From NCBI GenBank assembly GCA_017303455.1, contig JAFLBM010000003.1:124001-188000 (forward strand): DNA of 64,000 bases, written 5' to 3'. The notes below the pieces were generated by a model that was not told where the DNA came from, made no database searches, and worked only from the letters and a program-made list of their open reading frames with translations. Positions 1 to 8,735 of this stretch are shown piece after piece. The position numbers and the translations under genes are program-made. How positions within the stretch are numbered: position 1 is the first letter of the stretch; each line of letters starts with the position of its first letter. Source of the DNA: Chitinophagales bacterium (lineage in GTDB: Bacteria; Bacteroidota; Bacteroidia; Chitinophagales; Chitinophagaceae).

Positions 1-453
1 GGTTGACTTGGTGATCTTCTTTTCTTCCGAAGTGGGGGAATATTGTCCCTTGGTCAATCCATAGATCTGGTTATTGAACAATAAAATATTGACATCAAAA
101 TTCCGGCGGAGCAAATGGATGGTATGGTTACCACCGATACTTAAACTATCCCCATCACCTGTTACGATCCATACACTCAGTTCAGGGCGGCTGGCTTTTA
201 AACCAGAGGCAATCGCAGTAGCACGGCCGTGGATGGAGTGCATACCATAGGTATTCATATAATACGGGAAACGGCTGCTGCAACCAATGCCCGATACGAT
301 CACAATATTCTCTTTGGGAATGCCAAGCGTTGGCATCACCTTCTGCACCTGTGCAAGGATCGAATAGTCGCCACAACCGGGGCACCAGCGTACTTCCTGG
401 TCGGTGGCAAAGTCTTTGGCGGTTAAAACAGGGGCGGTTGTTGTTTCACTCAT
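1..453 (-). CDS. korB: 2-oxoacid:ferredoxin oxidoreductase subunit beta (3' part outside window)
   Basis: The reading frame is open for 151 codons from an ATG at 453 to the window edge, so only the N-terminal half is seen. It carries the beta-subunit signature [10 protein letters not shown] (residues 23-32), GIGCSSR (55-61) and the thiamine pyrophosphate motif [12 protein letters not shown] (99-110) followed by [11 protein letters not shown]. This family transfers electrons from oxidative decarboxylation of 2-oxoglutarate or another 2-oxoacid to ferredoxin in the cytoplasm. The alpha subunit is normally adjacent but is not in the window. The family is clear; substrate preference (2-oxoglutarate versus pyruvate or branched-chain acids) cannot be read from this fragment, so the symbol is provisional. 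Confidence 0.88.
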   Translation of the reverse strand, partial: MSETTTAPVLTAKDFATDQEVRWCPGCGDYSILAQVQKVMPTLGIPKENIVIVSGIGCSSRFPYYMNTYGMHSIHGRATAIASGLKASRPELSVWIVTGDGDSLSIGGNHTIHLLRRNFDVNILLFNNQIYGLTKGQYSPTSEEKKITKST

Positions 454-547
454 AATATAAATGGTATAAAATGCTTCCGACAAATTTAAAGAATATGCGA
501 CACCGGGCAAGTGATTAAAAACAGTTGTCCCGGAAACCTGTATCAGG

Positions 548-895
548 CTATTTAATACCCGTCAGCTCTTCCCAGTATTCGGCAGCCCGGCGGGTATGCG
601 GGATAACGATAGTGCCTCCTACTATATTGGCTACGGCAAAGATCTCGTACATCTGCTCTGTTGTTACCCCCAGCTCATGCGATTTTCCCAGGTGGTACTT
701 GATACACTCATCACAACGCAATACCATACTGGCCACCAGGCCCAGCATTTCCTTGGTTTTAGTATCCAGGGCACCTTCCGCATAGGTATTGGTGTCTAAG
801 TTCCAGAGGCGTTTGATCACCAGGTTGTCTTTACTAAGAATTACCTCGTTCATCCGGGTGCGGTAATCGTTGAATTCGCTGACCAGTGTACTCAT
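548..895 (-). CDS. Carboxymuconolactone decarboxylase (AhpD-like) family protein
   Basis: A 115-residue protein with the AhpD/CMD fold signature: a CDEC redox pair at residues 61-64 and a histidine at 68 ([10 protein letters not shown]), then the usual helical C-terminus. Proteins of this family with CxxC plus His act as small thiol-dependent peroxidase or disulfide reductants; those without are decarboxylases. The CxxC favours the redox role, which is inference. An in-frame start seven codons upstream (916) is possible, but the TACTTTTG box at 914-921 places the transcript start near 907, so the ATG at 895 is preferred. Confidence 0.8.
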   Translation of the reverse strand: MSTLVSEFNDYRTRMNEVILSKDNLVIKRLWNLDTNTYAEGALDTKTKEMLGLVASMVLRCDECIKYHLGKSHELGVTTEQMYEIFAVANIVGGTIVIPHTRRAAEYWEELTGIK

Positions 896-913
896 AGCAT
901 CAATTTTAGTCCA

Positions 914-921
914 CAAAAGTA
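914..921 (-). promoter_or_regulatory. -7 promoter element of the CMD-family gene
   Basis: TACTTTTG on the minus strand matches the Bacteroidota -7 consensus TAnnTTTG exactly. It lies 18 nt before the ATG at 895. No convincing -33 TTTG was found at the usual distance. Confidence 0.5.
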
Positions 922-1058
922 GGAAACCAGCCCTTTCGTCATTTCCTTATACAGGAAAACCTGCCAGTTACTACATTTAGTCTTCCTTGAGATTTTGGGT
1001 TTATTTTGCCACGATAATAGCTTGTATAGCGTCATTGTATCATTAAAAGAATCAACTA

Positions 1059-1457
1059 ATGCGATCCATGTCAAAACTGCCGGTGATTATCCTTCTCGTG
1101 GTATTTGTAGGAACAGCGGCGGCCTTTACCCGTCCGCATGCCGGTAAATTCAAAAATCTGCAGGTATTGCCCCAGGATATCCCTGAGCAAAAACTTGACA
1201 GCATCATGGAGAGCTACAACAAAGCACTGGGGGTGAATTGTAAGTTCTGCCATGTAACTTCCGTGGTTTTTCCGGGTACAGAAATGGATTATGCATCCGA
1301 TAAAGAACCTATGAAAGAGAATGCCCGGAAAATGATGCGGATGACGATTGAGATCAATAAGAACCATTTTTATTTTAATAAGGAAGAAAGGCCCGAATAT
1401 TTAAATGTTGTCACCTGCCGCACCTGTCACCGCGGTGAGCCCTTCCCGGAACAGTAA
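1059..1457 (+). CDS. Exported diheme c-type cytochrome
   Basis: A 132-residue protein with an N-terminal signal segment (hydrophobic residues 8-22) and two heme c binding motifs, CKFCH at 61-65 and CRTCH at 120-124, the latter in the context TCRTCHRGEP. The spacing and RGEP context resemble the small cytochromes related to the photosynthetic reaction centre cytochrome subunit, which are widespread in Bacteroidota and unrelated to photosynthesis there. It should be a periplasmic electron carrier; its partner is unknown. A second ATG at 1068 would shorten it by three residues. It stands alone, divergent from the CMD-family gene. Confidence 0.85.
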   Translation: MRSMSKLPVIILLVVFVGTAAAFTRPHAGKFKNLQVLPQDIPEQKLDSIMESYNKALGVNCKFCHVTSVVFPGTEMDYASDKEPMKENARKMMRMTIEINKNHFYFNKEERPEYLNVVTCRTCHRGEPFPEQ

Positions 1458-1614
1458 TAAGCGGGAATATCGTAAGTTAACAGCCATCAATACCAAAAAC
1501 CCTTTACTGCGGTTTCCGTAGAATTACGGGCAGCTTTCATGGTTTTACTGAATTTTAGCATAAACCCTTACTGGTAAGCACTATAGGTCATTAAATCCCG
1601 TTAATATTACAGAC

Positions 1615-1641
1615 GCAAAAAAACGCATTAGGTTTTTTTGC
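1615..1641. repeat. 10-bp perfect inverted repeat in a leader region
   Basis: GCAAAAAAAC at 1615-1624 is repeated in inverted form as GTTTTTTTGC at 1632-1641 with a 7-nt loop. The stem is A/T rich, so it is a weak terminator; it lies 31 nt before the next start codon. The remainder of 1458-1672 shows no gene. Confidence 0.45.
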
Positions 1642-1672
1642 TGAACCTGTCCCTTGAAAAAACCAATATCGT

Positions 1673-2425
1673 ATGAGCTGGAATGACACGATGGGTTTGA
1701 TGTCAACCGTCGCCCTTTCTTTACCTGTTTTATTCATCATTGCCTTCCGGCTTGCCGGATACAGAACTTTCCCTGCTTTATTAGCTTATTATATTATCGC
1801 TGTTGCCTATAATTTTCTGACAGAAGGATATGTTCATGTCAACAAGAGTGCAGTCCTCTATACCGGTCTTATCAATAACCTGCTGGATGCACCATTGATG
1901 CTGCTGTTCCTTAGTTATTTCAGCAGATCAGTTGAGAATACAAGACGAATGCACTGGCTGATCGGCGGGTTAATCGTTTTTGATATTGCTCTCGTTTCGA
2001 TCTGGGGCCTGAATTTTAATACCGTTACCATTGCGATGGCACCTGGTCTTTTAGCCATACTTGGGTTTTCAGCAGTTTTCTTTGTGTACCATGTTAAAAT
2101 AACCGTTACCCAGCAAAAGGCAACCGGCCGGGCCCTGATCAGTGCTTCCTTATTGTTTGTATACGGGTGCTTCAGTATTATTTATCTGATCCACTATGTG
2201 CTCAGGAGCCAGGATGTAGAAAATACATTTCTTGTCTATTTTATAGCCACTATCCTTTCTTCCATTTTGATGAGTGTGGGTATCTATCTTGAAAGCAAGA
2301 GGGTTAAAAAGCTTTCAGAATTAAAAGTAGTGCGCCGGGAGTTGTCGGAAATATACGGGGAAGAAAAAACGGCTACCCCGTTAAGGCCAGCCGTTCTTGA
2401 TTTTGACAGTGAGCAATGGAATTAA
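1673..2425 (+). CDS. Multi-pass membrane protein of unknown function
   Basis: A 250-residue protein that I do not recognise. About seven hydrophobic segments can be seen, roughly at residues 12-30, 33-50, 62-82, 95-115, 121-142, 153-174 and 184-206, followed by a charged cytoplasmic tail of about 40 residues (KRVKKLSEL onward). The topology resembles seven-helix sensory or scaffold modules, but no output domain follows. Its stop codon overlaps by 4 nt the end of the convergent acyl-CoA dehydrogenase gene. No neighbour suggests a role. Confidence 0.7.
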   Translation: MSWNDTMGLMSTVALSLPVLFIIAFRLAGYRTFPALLAYYIIAVAYNFLTEGYVHVNKSAVLYTGLINNLLDAPLMLLFLSYFSRSVENTRRMHWLIGGLIVFDIALVSIWGLNFNTVTIAMAPGLLAILGFSAVFFVYHVKITVTQQKATGRALISASLLFVYGCFSIIYLIHYVLRSQDVENTFLVYFIATILSSILMSVGIYLESKRVKKLSELKVVRRELSEIYGEEKTATPLRPAVLDFDSEQWN

Positions 2426-4215
2426 AAACAATATTTCCCTTCACTGATCATTTTATCAGCAATTCTTCTTCTCGCATCTTTTGAATTGAAGGGTTCTGCC
2501 TTGGTAAAGCGTTTCAGCCCCATCAGTATCATGCGCTGTTCATCCCCTTCTGCAAAAGAATTGATCGCATCTTTTCCTGATTTATTGATCCGGTCTGCAG
2601 CATCATACAGGTAAGTCCGCATGATGTCTATATAAAGCTGGCAGGCAGCTTCTCCTTTTTGATCCACCATTTTCATCACTCTCAGTAACACACTTTCTGC
2701 ATTGTAGGTTTCAATAGCCATATCCGCCAGGTTCATCAATACTTCCTGTTCGTTCTCGATCTTCATCATCAGCTTTTGTACGGCGGCACCGGCGGCCATC
2801 AGAATGGCTTTTTTCAGGTTAGCCACCAGCTTTCTTTCTTTAGCAAAAGGTGTTTCGTCTTCGGCACCGAAATCAGGAATGCTCATCAGTTCTTTCTGAA
2901 CCGACATAGCAGGGCCCATCAGGTCCAGTCTTCCGCCCATTGCTCTTTTCAAGGTCATATCTAATGTCAGCAGGCGATTGATCTCATTTGTTCCCTCGTA
3001 GATACGGTTGATGCGGCTGTCACGGTAAGCTCTTGAAATATTATACTCGGCACTGAAACCATTTCCTCCATGTACCTGCACGCCTTCATCCACCACATAA
3101 TCCAGTACCTCACTGCCGTACACTTTCAGGATCGCACATTCGATCGCATATTCTTCGGCAGCACCCAGCAACGCTTCATTAAAGGGCTTTCCTGCAGCCA
3201 GTAATTCATGTTCTTTGTCATCCACCCATTTGGCAGTACGGTATAAGGCTGATTCACCAACAAATACCCTGATCGCCATTTCTGCCAGCTTATGCTTGAT
3301 CGCCCCGAAATTAGAAATGGGCTGTTTAAACTGTTCTCTTGTTTTGGCATACTCAACAGTACCACTCAATGAACGCCTGGCACCGCCGATAGCTGCTGCG
3401 CATAATTTCAAACGGCCTATGTTGAGGATATTGAAAGCGATCTTGTGCCCTTTGCCTACTTCGCCCAATAAATTTTCTGCCGGTACTTTGCAATCCTGGA
3501 AATATAACTGCACCGTAGAAGAGCCTTTGATACCCATCTTATGTTCTTCAGGGCCCTGTGTAAACCCTTCTGTTCCTCTCTCCACTATAAAGCCCGTGAA
3601 TTTGTCTCCGTCTACTTTTGCAAAGACCGTATATACCTGTGCAAAACCGCCATTGGTGATCCAGCATTTCTGTCCGTTCAGTATATAATATTTGCCATCG
3701 TCACTCAGCTTCGCAGTTGTTTTGGCACCCAACGCATCGCTGCCGCTGTTGGGCTCTGTCAAACCGTATGCACCGGCCCATTCACCGGTAATGAGCTTGG
3801 GAATATATTTTTGTTTTTGTTCCGGTGTACCAAAATATAAAATAGGTAATGTGCCGATACCTGTGTGTGCGGCAATGGCGACAGAGAAAGAATGACCCGC
3901 ACCCAGGTATTCATTGACCAGTGTGGCGGTGATAAAATCTTTACCCAGCCCGCCAAATTCCTCGGGAAAGGATACGGATAATAATCCCTGCTCACCGGCC
4001 TTGGTCAGCAATGATTTCATTAACCCGGGCTCCAGGTTATCGATCCTGTCAAGGATAGGATAAACTTCTGCATCCAGGAACTGGTCGCACATATCCCGGA
4101 TCATCCGTTGCTCTTCCACAAAATTTTCGGGAGTAAAAGTTTCAAATGGCGATGATTCCTTCACCAGCCATTCCCCGCCTTTTAAAACGGTTTTTGTTTC
4201 TGCGGCAGCACTCAT
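2422..4215 (-). CDS. Acyl-CoA dehydrogenase family protein (long form)
   Basis: A 597-residue flavoprotein, longer than the usual 380-residue dehydrogenases because of a C-terminal helical extension of about 150 residues, as in very-long-chain enzymes. The FAD and substrate core is intact: YGLTEPNSGSDA near residue 150, WITNGG near 185, and IYEGTNEINRLL with the likely catalytic glutamate near 407. It would oxidise acyl-CoA to enoyl-CoA in beta-oxidation in the cytoplasm. It follows the MarR gene by 22 nt on the same strand and is probably co-transcribed and controlled by it. Chain-length preference is not visible. Confidence 0.9.
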   Translation of the reverse strand: MSAAAETKTVLKGGEWLVKESSPFETFTPENFVEEQRMIRDMCDQFLDAEVYPILDRIDNLEPGLMKSLLTKAGEQGLLSVSFPEEFGGLGKDFITATLVNEYLGAGHSFSVAIAAHTGIGTLPILYFGTPEQKQKYIPKLITGEWAGAYGLTEPNSGSDALGAKTTAKLSDDGKYYILNGQKCWITNGGFAQVYTVFAKVDGDKFTGFIVERGTEGFTQGPEEHKMGIKGSSTVQLYFQDCKVPAENLLGEVGKGHKIAFNILNIGRLKLCAAAIGGARRSLSGTVEYAKTREQFKQPISNFGAIKHKLAEMAIRVFVGESALYRTAKWVDDKEHELLAAGKPFNEALLGAAEEYAIECAILKVYGSEVLDYVVDEGVQVHGGNGFSAEYNISRAYRDSRINRIYEGTNEINRLLTLDMTLKRAMGGRLDLMGPAMSVQKELMSIPDFGAEDETPFAKERKLVANLKKAILMAAGAAVQKLMMKIENEQEVLMNLADMAIETYNAESVLLRVMKMVDQKGEAACQLYIDIMRTYLYDAADRINKSGKDAINSFAEGDEQRMILMGLKRFTKAEPFNSKDARRRIADKMISEGKYCF

Positions 4216-4237
4216 GGTATAAAAGTTTTAAAGGTTT

Positions 4238-4678
4238 TTATTTCAGGTTATCATACACGATCTGTAATACTTCTTTACACACATCAATCTTATCGGCCGG
4301 CACCGTTTCCAAGGCTTCATTCAATGTCTCTTCTGCCAGGGCCATGGATTCTTCCTGCAGTTTTTGTGATTGTTTGGTGAGGTAGATCAGGTTGATCCGC
4401 CTGTCTGTTTCCGAGGGAACTCTTTTCACCAGGTTTTGCTTTTCCAAATTGTCTACCAGGCGTGTAATGCTGGGCTTATCCCGAAACGTGGCATTGCATA
4501 ATTCCTGCTGGCTGATCCCTTCCTGTTTCCATAAATGATACAACACACTCCATTGTTCAATGGTCAGGTTCAGGCTGGCCGAATTAAATTTCTTTTGCAA
4601 ACGGCGGGCAATAGCAGTGGAGGCTTTACCGGTAATAAAGCTATAGAGCTCTCCTTTTTTAAATTGGTTGTTTGGCAT
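4238..4678 (-). CDS. MarR-family transcriptional regulator
   Basis: A 146-residue winged-helix protein. The DNA-binding region includes LTIEQWSVLYHLW, SQQELCNATFRDKPSITR and the wing with RRINLIYLT, in the order typical of MarR. The ATG at 4678 is chosen because the promoter box at 4700-4707 and a 20-bp palindrome directly upstream leave no room for an earlier start. It is the first gene of a likely two-gene operon with the acyl-CoA dehydrogenase, suggesting that its ligand is an acyl-CoA or fatty acid; that ligand is inference. Confidence 0.88.
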   Translation of the reverse strand: MPNNQFKKGELYSFITGKASTAIARRLQKKFNSASLNLTIEQWSVLYHLWKQEGISQQELCNATFRDKPSITRLVDNLEKQNLVKRVPSETDRRINLIYLTKQSQKLQEESMALAEETLNEALETVPADKIDVCKEVLQIVYDNLK

Positions 4679-4698
4679 ATAGTTGTTTGTGCAACTAT
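4679..4698. promoter_or_regulatory. Palindromic MarR operator
   Basis: ATAGTTG at 4679-4685 and CAACTAT at 4692-4698 form a perfect 7-bp inverted repeat with a 6-nt spacer. It abuts the marR start codon and covers the predicted transcript start 6-8 nt beyond the -7 box, where MarR proteins usually bind to repress themselves. Confidence 0.7.
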
Positions 4699-4699
4699 T

Positions 4700-4707
4700 C
4701 AAATATA
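4700..4707 (-). promoter_or_regulatory. -7 element of the MarR/acyl-CoA dehydrogenase operon
   Basis: TATATTTG on the minus strand matches TAnnTTTG. It is immediately upstream of the palindromic operator and about 20 nt before the chosen start codon. No -33 element is obvious. Confidence 0.6.
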
Positions 4708-4882
4708 GGTAAATTTTCCTGATTCCCTGATTCCGCTATTAAATTATTTGCCTGGCTTTCCTGCTTAATATCATTGAGCTGAGATTTATTATTTCCTATC
4801 TTTAGTTCCCACTCCTATTTAATCCCCTGCCAATCCTTTTTGGCATCCGCCCACCCCTGAAGCTGCCAAAAAATACAACAAA

Positions 4883-6127
4883 ATGAAAAAGATATTATTT
4901 TACCTGCTCCTGCTGGTAAATAGTTTGTGGTTTTTACAGCCTCTCTCAGCGCAGAAGAAAGTGGTCATCATGGGATCATCCACAGCTGCCGGCCAGGGTG
5001 CCAGTTCTCCTGCCACTTCCTGGGTTGGCCGTTTGCAAACGCATTTCCGGCAAAATACCAGTGATGGTTTGGATACGACAGTTACCAGTATTGCCTTTAG
5101 CGGGCAAACCACCTATCACCAGATGCCTACCGGTTTCGTCAGTCCTATTCCCGGAAGGCCTGCACCAGATCCCAATTCTAATGTGACCAGGGCTTTAAGT
5201 TTTTCCCCGGACGTTATTATTATCAACCTTCCCACCAACGACATTGCCAACGGCTATACCAAAAAAGAGTGCATGGATAATTTCAGGCTGATGTACCAGG
5301 CTATCACTGCTGCGAATGTTCGCTGTTATATCACTACCAGCCAGCCCAGAAGCCTGACTACTGCACTGAGAGATTCGCTGAGAACATTAGCCGATTCTGT
5401 AAGAAATAATTTTGCTCTCCGCTCCATAGATTTCTGGACCGACTTAGTTACGACTGATGGACTCAACAATATCAAACCAGAAGTTAGTGTGGGCGATGGT
5501 ATCCATATTAATGACCTAGGGCATAATTATGTTTTCATCCGGACAAGAGACAGAAATATTTTCGCTTTGAACATTCCACTTCCACTCAGGCTACTTGATT
5601 TCAAGTCACAATTGGTGAATAATACTGTGTTATTGACATGGCGTTCCGAACTGGAAGAACCCGGAACCACCTATGAATTACAGAAAAAAGCTGGAAACGG
5701 GACCGACTTTCAACCTGTTTATACGAGGGCTGCTAACGGAACCGGCCAGGCAACGAATTATAACTGGACAGATCAAAATCCCCAGCCGGGTCAAAACCAA
5801 TACCGGTTGAAAATGACTGAACCGAATAAGGAATCTTATTCTTCCACGGTAAGTGTTTTGTATAAACCGAAGAATTTTGATATCCGCAGGCTCTATATTG
5901 ATAACTCTTTATTGAACCTGGTCGTGCAGATCAACAGCCAGAAAGAACAACAGGTACTGGTAGAAGTGATCAATACTGCTGGAGTTGTACTGTTGCAACG
6001 GAAACAGGCGTTAAATCATTCCCTTAACCAGTTTAGTTTACCGGTAGCCCAACTTGCTGCCGGGCAATATTTCTTCCGGGTAAGAGATGCTGAAAACAAC
6101 TATTCGGTACAGGCTTTCTTTAAATAA
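4883..6127 (+). CDS. Secreted SGNH/GDSL hydrolase with T9SS sorting domain
   Basis: A 414-residue protein with a signal peptide ending near LSAQ (residue 24). SGNH blocks are visible: GSSTAAG with the nucleophile serine near 32-33, LPTND as block III, and DGIHINDLGH carrying the catalytic Asp and His. From about residue 235 a fibronectin-like linker domain follows, and the last 80 residues form a type A sorting domain (ends in ...YFFRVRD then a short basic tail). The family hydrolyses ester bonds, often acetyl groups on carbohydrates; the substrate is unknown. It should be exported by the type IX system and anchored at the surface or released. Confidence 0.88.
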   Translation: MKKILFYLLLLVNSLWFLQPLSAQKKVVIMGSSTAAGQGASSPATSWVGRLQTHFRQNTSDGLDTTVTSIAFSGQTTYHQMPTGFVSPIPGRPAPDPNSNVTRALSFSPDVIIINLPTNDIANGYTKKECMDNFRLMYQAITAANVRCYITTSQPRSLTTALRDSLRTLADSVRNNFALRSIDFWTDLVTTDGLNNIKPEVSVGDGIHINDLGHNYVFIRTRDRNIFALNIPLPLRLLDFKSQLVNNTVLLTWRSELEEPGTTYELQKKAGNGTDFQPVYTRAANGTGQATNYNWTDQNPQPGQNQYRLKMTEPNKESYSSTVSVLYKPKNFDIRRLYIDNSLLNLVVQINSQKEQQVLVEVINTAGVVLLQRKQALNHSLNQFSLPVAQLAAGQYFFRVRDAENNYSVQAFFK

Positions 6128-6152
6128 CATTTCTCTACTTGATAAATTTACC

Positions 6153-6184
6153 GCCGGTATGATTCCTTTCATACCGGCTTTTTT
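6153..6184 (+). terminator. Rho-independent terminator after the SGNH hydrolase
   Basis: GCCGGTATG at 6153-6161 pairs perfectly with CATACCGGC at 6170-6178 around an 8-nt loop, followed by six T (6179-6184). It separates the SGNH gene from the next gene 16 nt downstream. Confidence 0.9.
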
Positions 6185-6199
6185 ATCTATTTTCCACCA

Positions 6200-7021
6200 G
6201 TGCAATCACTCTATTTGCCATACAAATCTTCCCAGCTTCATTTTTTGAAGGCTGGCTCTGGCAATACAGTCATCCTTTGTTTTCATGGCTATGGCGAAAC
6301 AGCTGATTATTTTGCATTTCTTACTCGACTCCTTCCCCCGGAGCAATACACTTTAGTTGCTGTTGATCTTCCTTTTCATGGAAAAACCGTATGGATAGAA
6401 GGCTTTGCTTTTTTACCTGCTGACCTGCAAAAGATCACTCAATTGATATTGGAACAATCTGCCGTCACCCCGGGTCAGAAAATAATATTGATGGGCTTTA
6501 GCCTCGGTGGCCGGATGGCTTTACAATTGTATCAAACCATGCCCGCCAGTATACACAAATTAGTATTAATGGCCCCGGACGGATTAAAAGTGAATTCCTG
6601 GTATTGGCTGGCCACGCAAACCAAAGTCGGTAATAAATTCTTTGCTTTCACCATGAAAAAGCCCGGCTGGTTTTTTGGCCTGCTCAGGCTGATGAACAAA
6701 CTGAAATTAGTGAACAGCAGTATTTTCAAATTCGTGAACTATTATATCGGGGATCCTGAAGTAAGACGTTTATTGTACAGCCGCTGGACCACATTACGAA
6801 AAATAAAACCTTCTCTTCCGGTGATCAAAAATTACATCAGGGAGAACAAAACAGCCGTACGCCTTGTCTATGGCAAACATGACCGGATCATTTTATCGTC
6901 GGTGGGTGAAAAATTCAAGACAGGTATTGAGGAGCAGTGCACTCTTACTGTGATCAGCTCCGGCCACCAGGTACTGCACGAAAAACACGGCGAAGAGATC
7001 ATACAAGCTTTGCTGTACTAA
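6200..7021 (+). CDS. Alpha/beta hydrolase
   Basis: A 273-residue cytoplasmic alpha/beta-fold hydrolase starting at GTG. Visible catalytic elements are the oxyanion motif FHGYGET near residue 28, the nucleophile elbow GFSLGG near residue 98, the acid in YGKHDR near 224 and the histidine in SSGHQVLHE near 252. Length is normal for the family. Substrate is not evident. No ATG lies in a better position, and the start directly follows the hairpin terminator of the upstream gene, so it may need its own promoter within or just after that terminator. It ends next to the convergent ligase gene. Confidence 0.85.
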   Translation: MQSLYLPYKSSQLHFLKAGSGNTVILCFHGYGETADYFAFLTRLLPPEQYTLVAVDLPFHGKTVWIEGFAFLPADLQKITQLILEQSAVTPGQKIILMGFSLGGRMALQLYQTMPASIHKLVLMAPDGLKVNSWYWLATQTKVGNKFFAFTMKKPGWFFGLLRLMNKLKLVNSSIFKFVNYYIGDPEVRRLLYSRWTTLRKIKPSLPVIKNYIRENKTAVRLVYGKHDRIILSSVGEKFKTGIEEQCTLTVISSGHQVLHEKHGEEIIQALLY

Positions 7022-8151
7022 TGAGAATCAAGATAATTTTTTGCTTGCTTTTTCAAATAATGAGCCTTAGGGTTTTCAATTTTTATTGGGCAATCAATAA
7101 GCTGTTGAGCCCAATAAGTCGCTTTGTCAATCCTCTTATACCTATCATAAAACATTACAAGGTCTGCCCGGCTTTGAAGTAAATGAGGAGTAATATATAA
7201 AGCAGTTAGGTATTCCTTTTCGGCTTTGGAATAGTTACCAGACTCATCAAAACACTTAGCAACTATTGTATGAGCTCTTTGATTACAATGGTAAGGATGA
7301 AAATCATTAAACCATTGTATGGCTTCTCCCAATCTGTTAGTTTCATAAAGCAACTCCAAATAAAAAATAGTGAATGAATAATTTTTTTTTATTTCGGGTG
7401 CAATTTTCTTGCAAATACCAATTGCTTCTGTTTTAAAACCTGCTTCCCGGTTTTCCTTTGCTGCGGAATACTCTTGCTGATAGTTATAATATTTATATGA
7501 GAAATAGAGAAGAAGTAAGATTAAAACGGTTACAAAAGATACTTGTAATCTGAAAGAAACTCTAAACGGAATTTTAATAATATCCTTTGCAAGATAGCCA
7601 GCCAACAAAGCAGCTATTGCTACTATGAAAAAATCATGAAGTGGATAAGAAAACATACAGGCAACTAAAATGGCCATCATCAAAGCCCCTGCCCATGCCT
7701 TGGGCGTACCCATAGCCATAATACAGGCCTTTAAAATCACCCAGGTTACCAGTAATGAAATTGCTAATCCAACCACCCCCAATTCAATTGCAAAATGCAG
7801 CCACTCATTGAAAGCAAAATATCCATCATTGGCCAGCATTGCTTCTTTTGATACTAATGAATGAGTTGAAAAATACTCCGCCTGAAGATGATTGAAATTA
7901 GGGTTGAATTTCCCGTATCCCACTCCTTTAAGCCAGTGGTCTTTAAACAGATAAAAGGACTTTTGTAATATGAACCATCTCCCAGATGTGGATTCTACTT
8001 TAAAAAAAACTGCTAATAAAAAAATTACACCCAGGAAAATAAACAGGACTACAGCAAGAACCGTTCTTTGGTTATTCTTATTACGAATTATTGGATATAG
8101 TAAGAATAAAACGAATGCAATTGCGGCCAATATTGCCGTGCGGTTGAGCAT
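7018..8151 (-). CDS. O-antigen ligase-like membrane protein with TPR tail, probably 5'-truncated
   Basis: A 377-residue protein. Residues 1-210 resemble the second half of a Wzy/WaaL-type ligase: the first residues LNRTAIL correspond to the SRTA-type motif that normally lies mid-protein, followed by the large periplasmic loop (GVGYGKFNPNFN) and four or more membrane segments. Residues 225-377 form tetratricopeptide-like repeats (KAEKEYLTALYITP). Family members have six or more further helices before this point, and none are encoded upstream, where an in-frame stop precedes the ATG by nine codons. It may be a remnant or half of a split protein. The block is AT rich relative to neighbours. Confidence 0.65.
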   Translation of the reverse strand: MLNRTAILAAIAFVLFLLYPIIRNKNNQRTVLAVVLFIFLGVIFLLAVFFKVESTSGRWFILQKSFYLFKDHWLKGVGYGKFNPNFNHLQAEYFSTHSLVSKEAMLANDGYFAFNEWLHFAIELGVVGLAISLLVTWVILKACIMAMGTPKAWAGALMMAILVACMFSYPLHDFFIVAIAALLAGYLAKDIIKIPFRVSFRLQVSFVTVLILLLLYFSYKYYNYQQEYSAAKENREAGFKTEAIGICKKIAPEIKKNYSFTIFYLELLYETNRLGEAIQWFNDFHPYHCNQRAHTIVAKCFDESGNYSKAEKEYLTALYITPHLLQSRADLVMFYDRYKRIDKATYWAQQLIDCPIKIENPKAHYLKKQAKNYLDSH

Positions 8152-8219
8152 TATTAAAAAACAACATTTAACTTAAATTATAATTAGCGGTTTTTTATTA
8201 GTTCTACAAACAGACATTT

Positions 8220-8735
8220 CTATTTTTGAGATCTGTAAAAAACAGGGTATCCTATCACCGATGTTTGTGCCTCATAAACTAAAAAATTAAACACCTCATC
8301 GTTATAAATTAATTGTACTACTTCCTGAGTTGGATTTGGCCATAAGATACCAACATGATTTTTTTTAAAAGATATATTTCCCAATACCACTTGAACAATA
8401 TTATTATTCTTAAAAATATCATTCCCAATAAAAATACAAGTATCCTGATAAGATAATCGTATTTCATTAGCCAAGTCTTTCATCCTCCACCTTATGCCTT
8501 GAAAATATATAAAAGGTATTTTATAATTATTTTGCTCTAAGCCTTTTTTAATCAAATCTTTTAAAGAAAAATTTTCTACAGTATCCAATTTGATAAATAG
8601 AACATCCTGGGGAATTGAATCTGTTTTTGGAAAAATCAGAATACCAAGATCTTCTTGAACATCTTTACTTTGTGATTTAGATACCATAGTAGAACATAAA
8701 AAATACAATATAAAAAAAGAGCTTCTCATTGACAT
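8220..8735 (-). CDS. Small exported protein of unknown function
   Basis: A 171-residue protein with a signal-like N-terminus (FFILYFLCSTMVSKSQS). I recognise no domain. The middle contains KNNNIVQVVLGNISF and a C-terminal aromatic segment ending in YPVFYRSQ. It overlaps the stop of the upstream lipoprotein gene by 10 nt, so translation is probably coupled. It belongs to the AT-rich block with the ligase-like gene downstream (68-nt gap). Confidence 0.6.
   Translation of the reverse strand: MSMRSSFFILYFLCSTMVSKSQSKDVQEDLGILIFPKTDSIPQDVLFIKLDTVENFSLKDLIKKGLEQNNYKIPFIYFQGIRWRMKDLANEIRLSYQDTCIFIGNDIFKNNNIVQVVLGNISFKKNHVGILWPNPTQEVVQLIYNDEVFNFLVYEAQTSVIGYPVFYRSQK

Noticed and set aside
1001..1008. 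-7 box TTATTTTG upstream of the diheme cytochrome
   Set aside because: The TA-to-TTTG distance is one base too short for TAnnTTTG; left out as unsupported.
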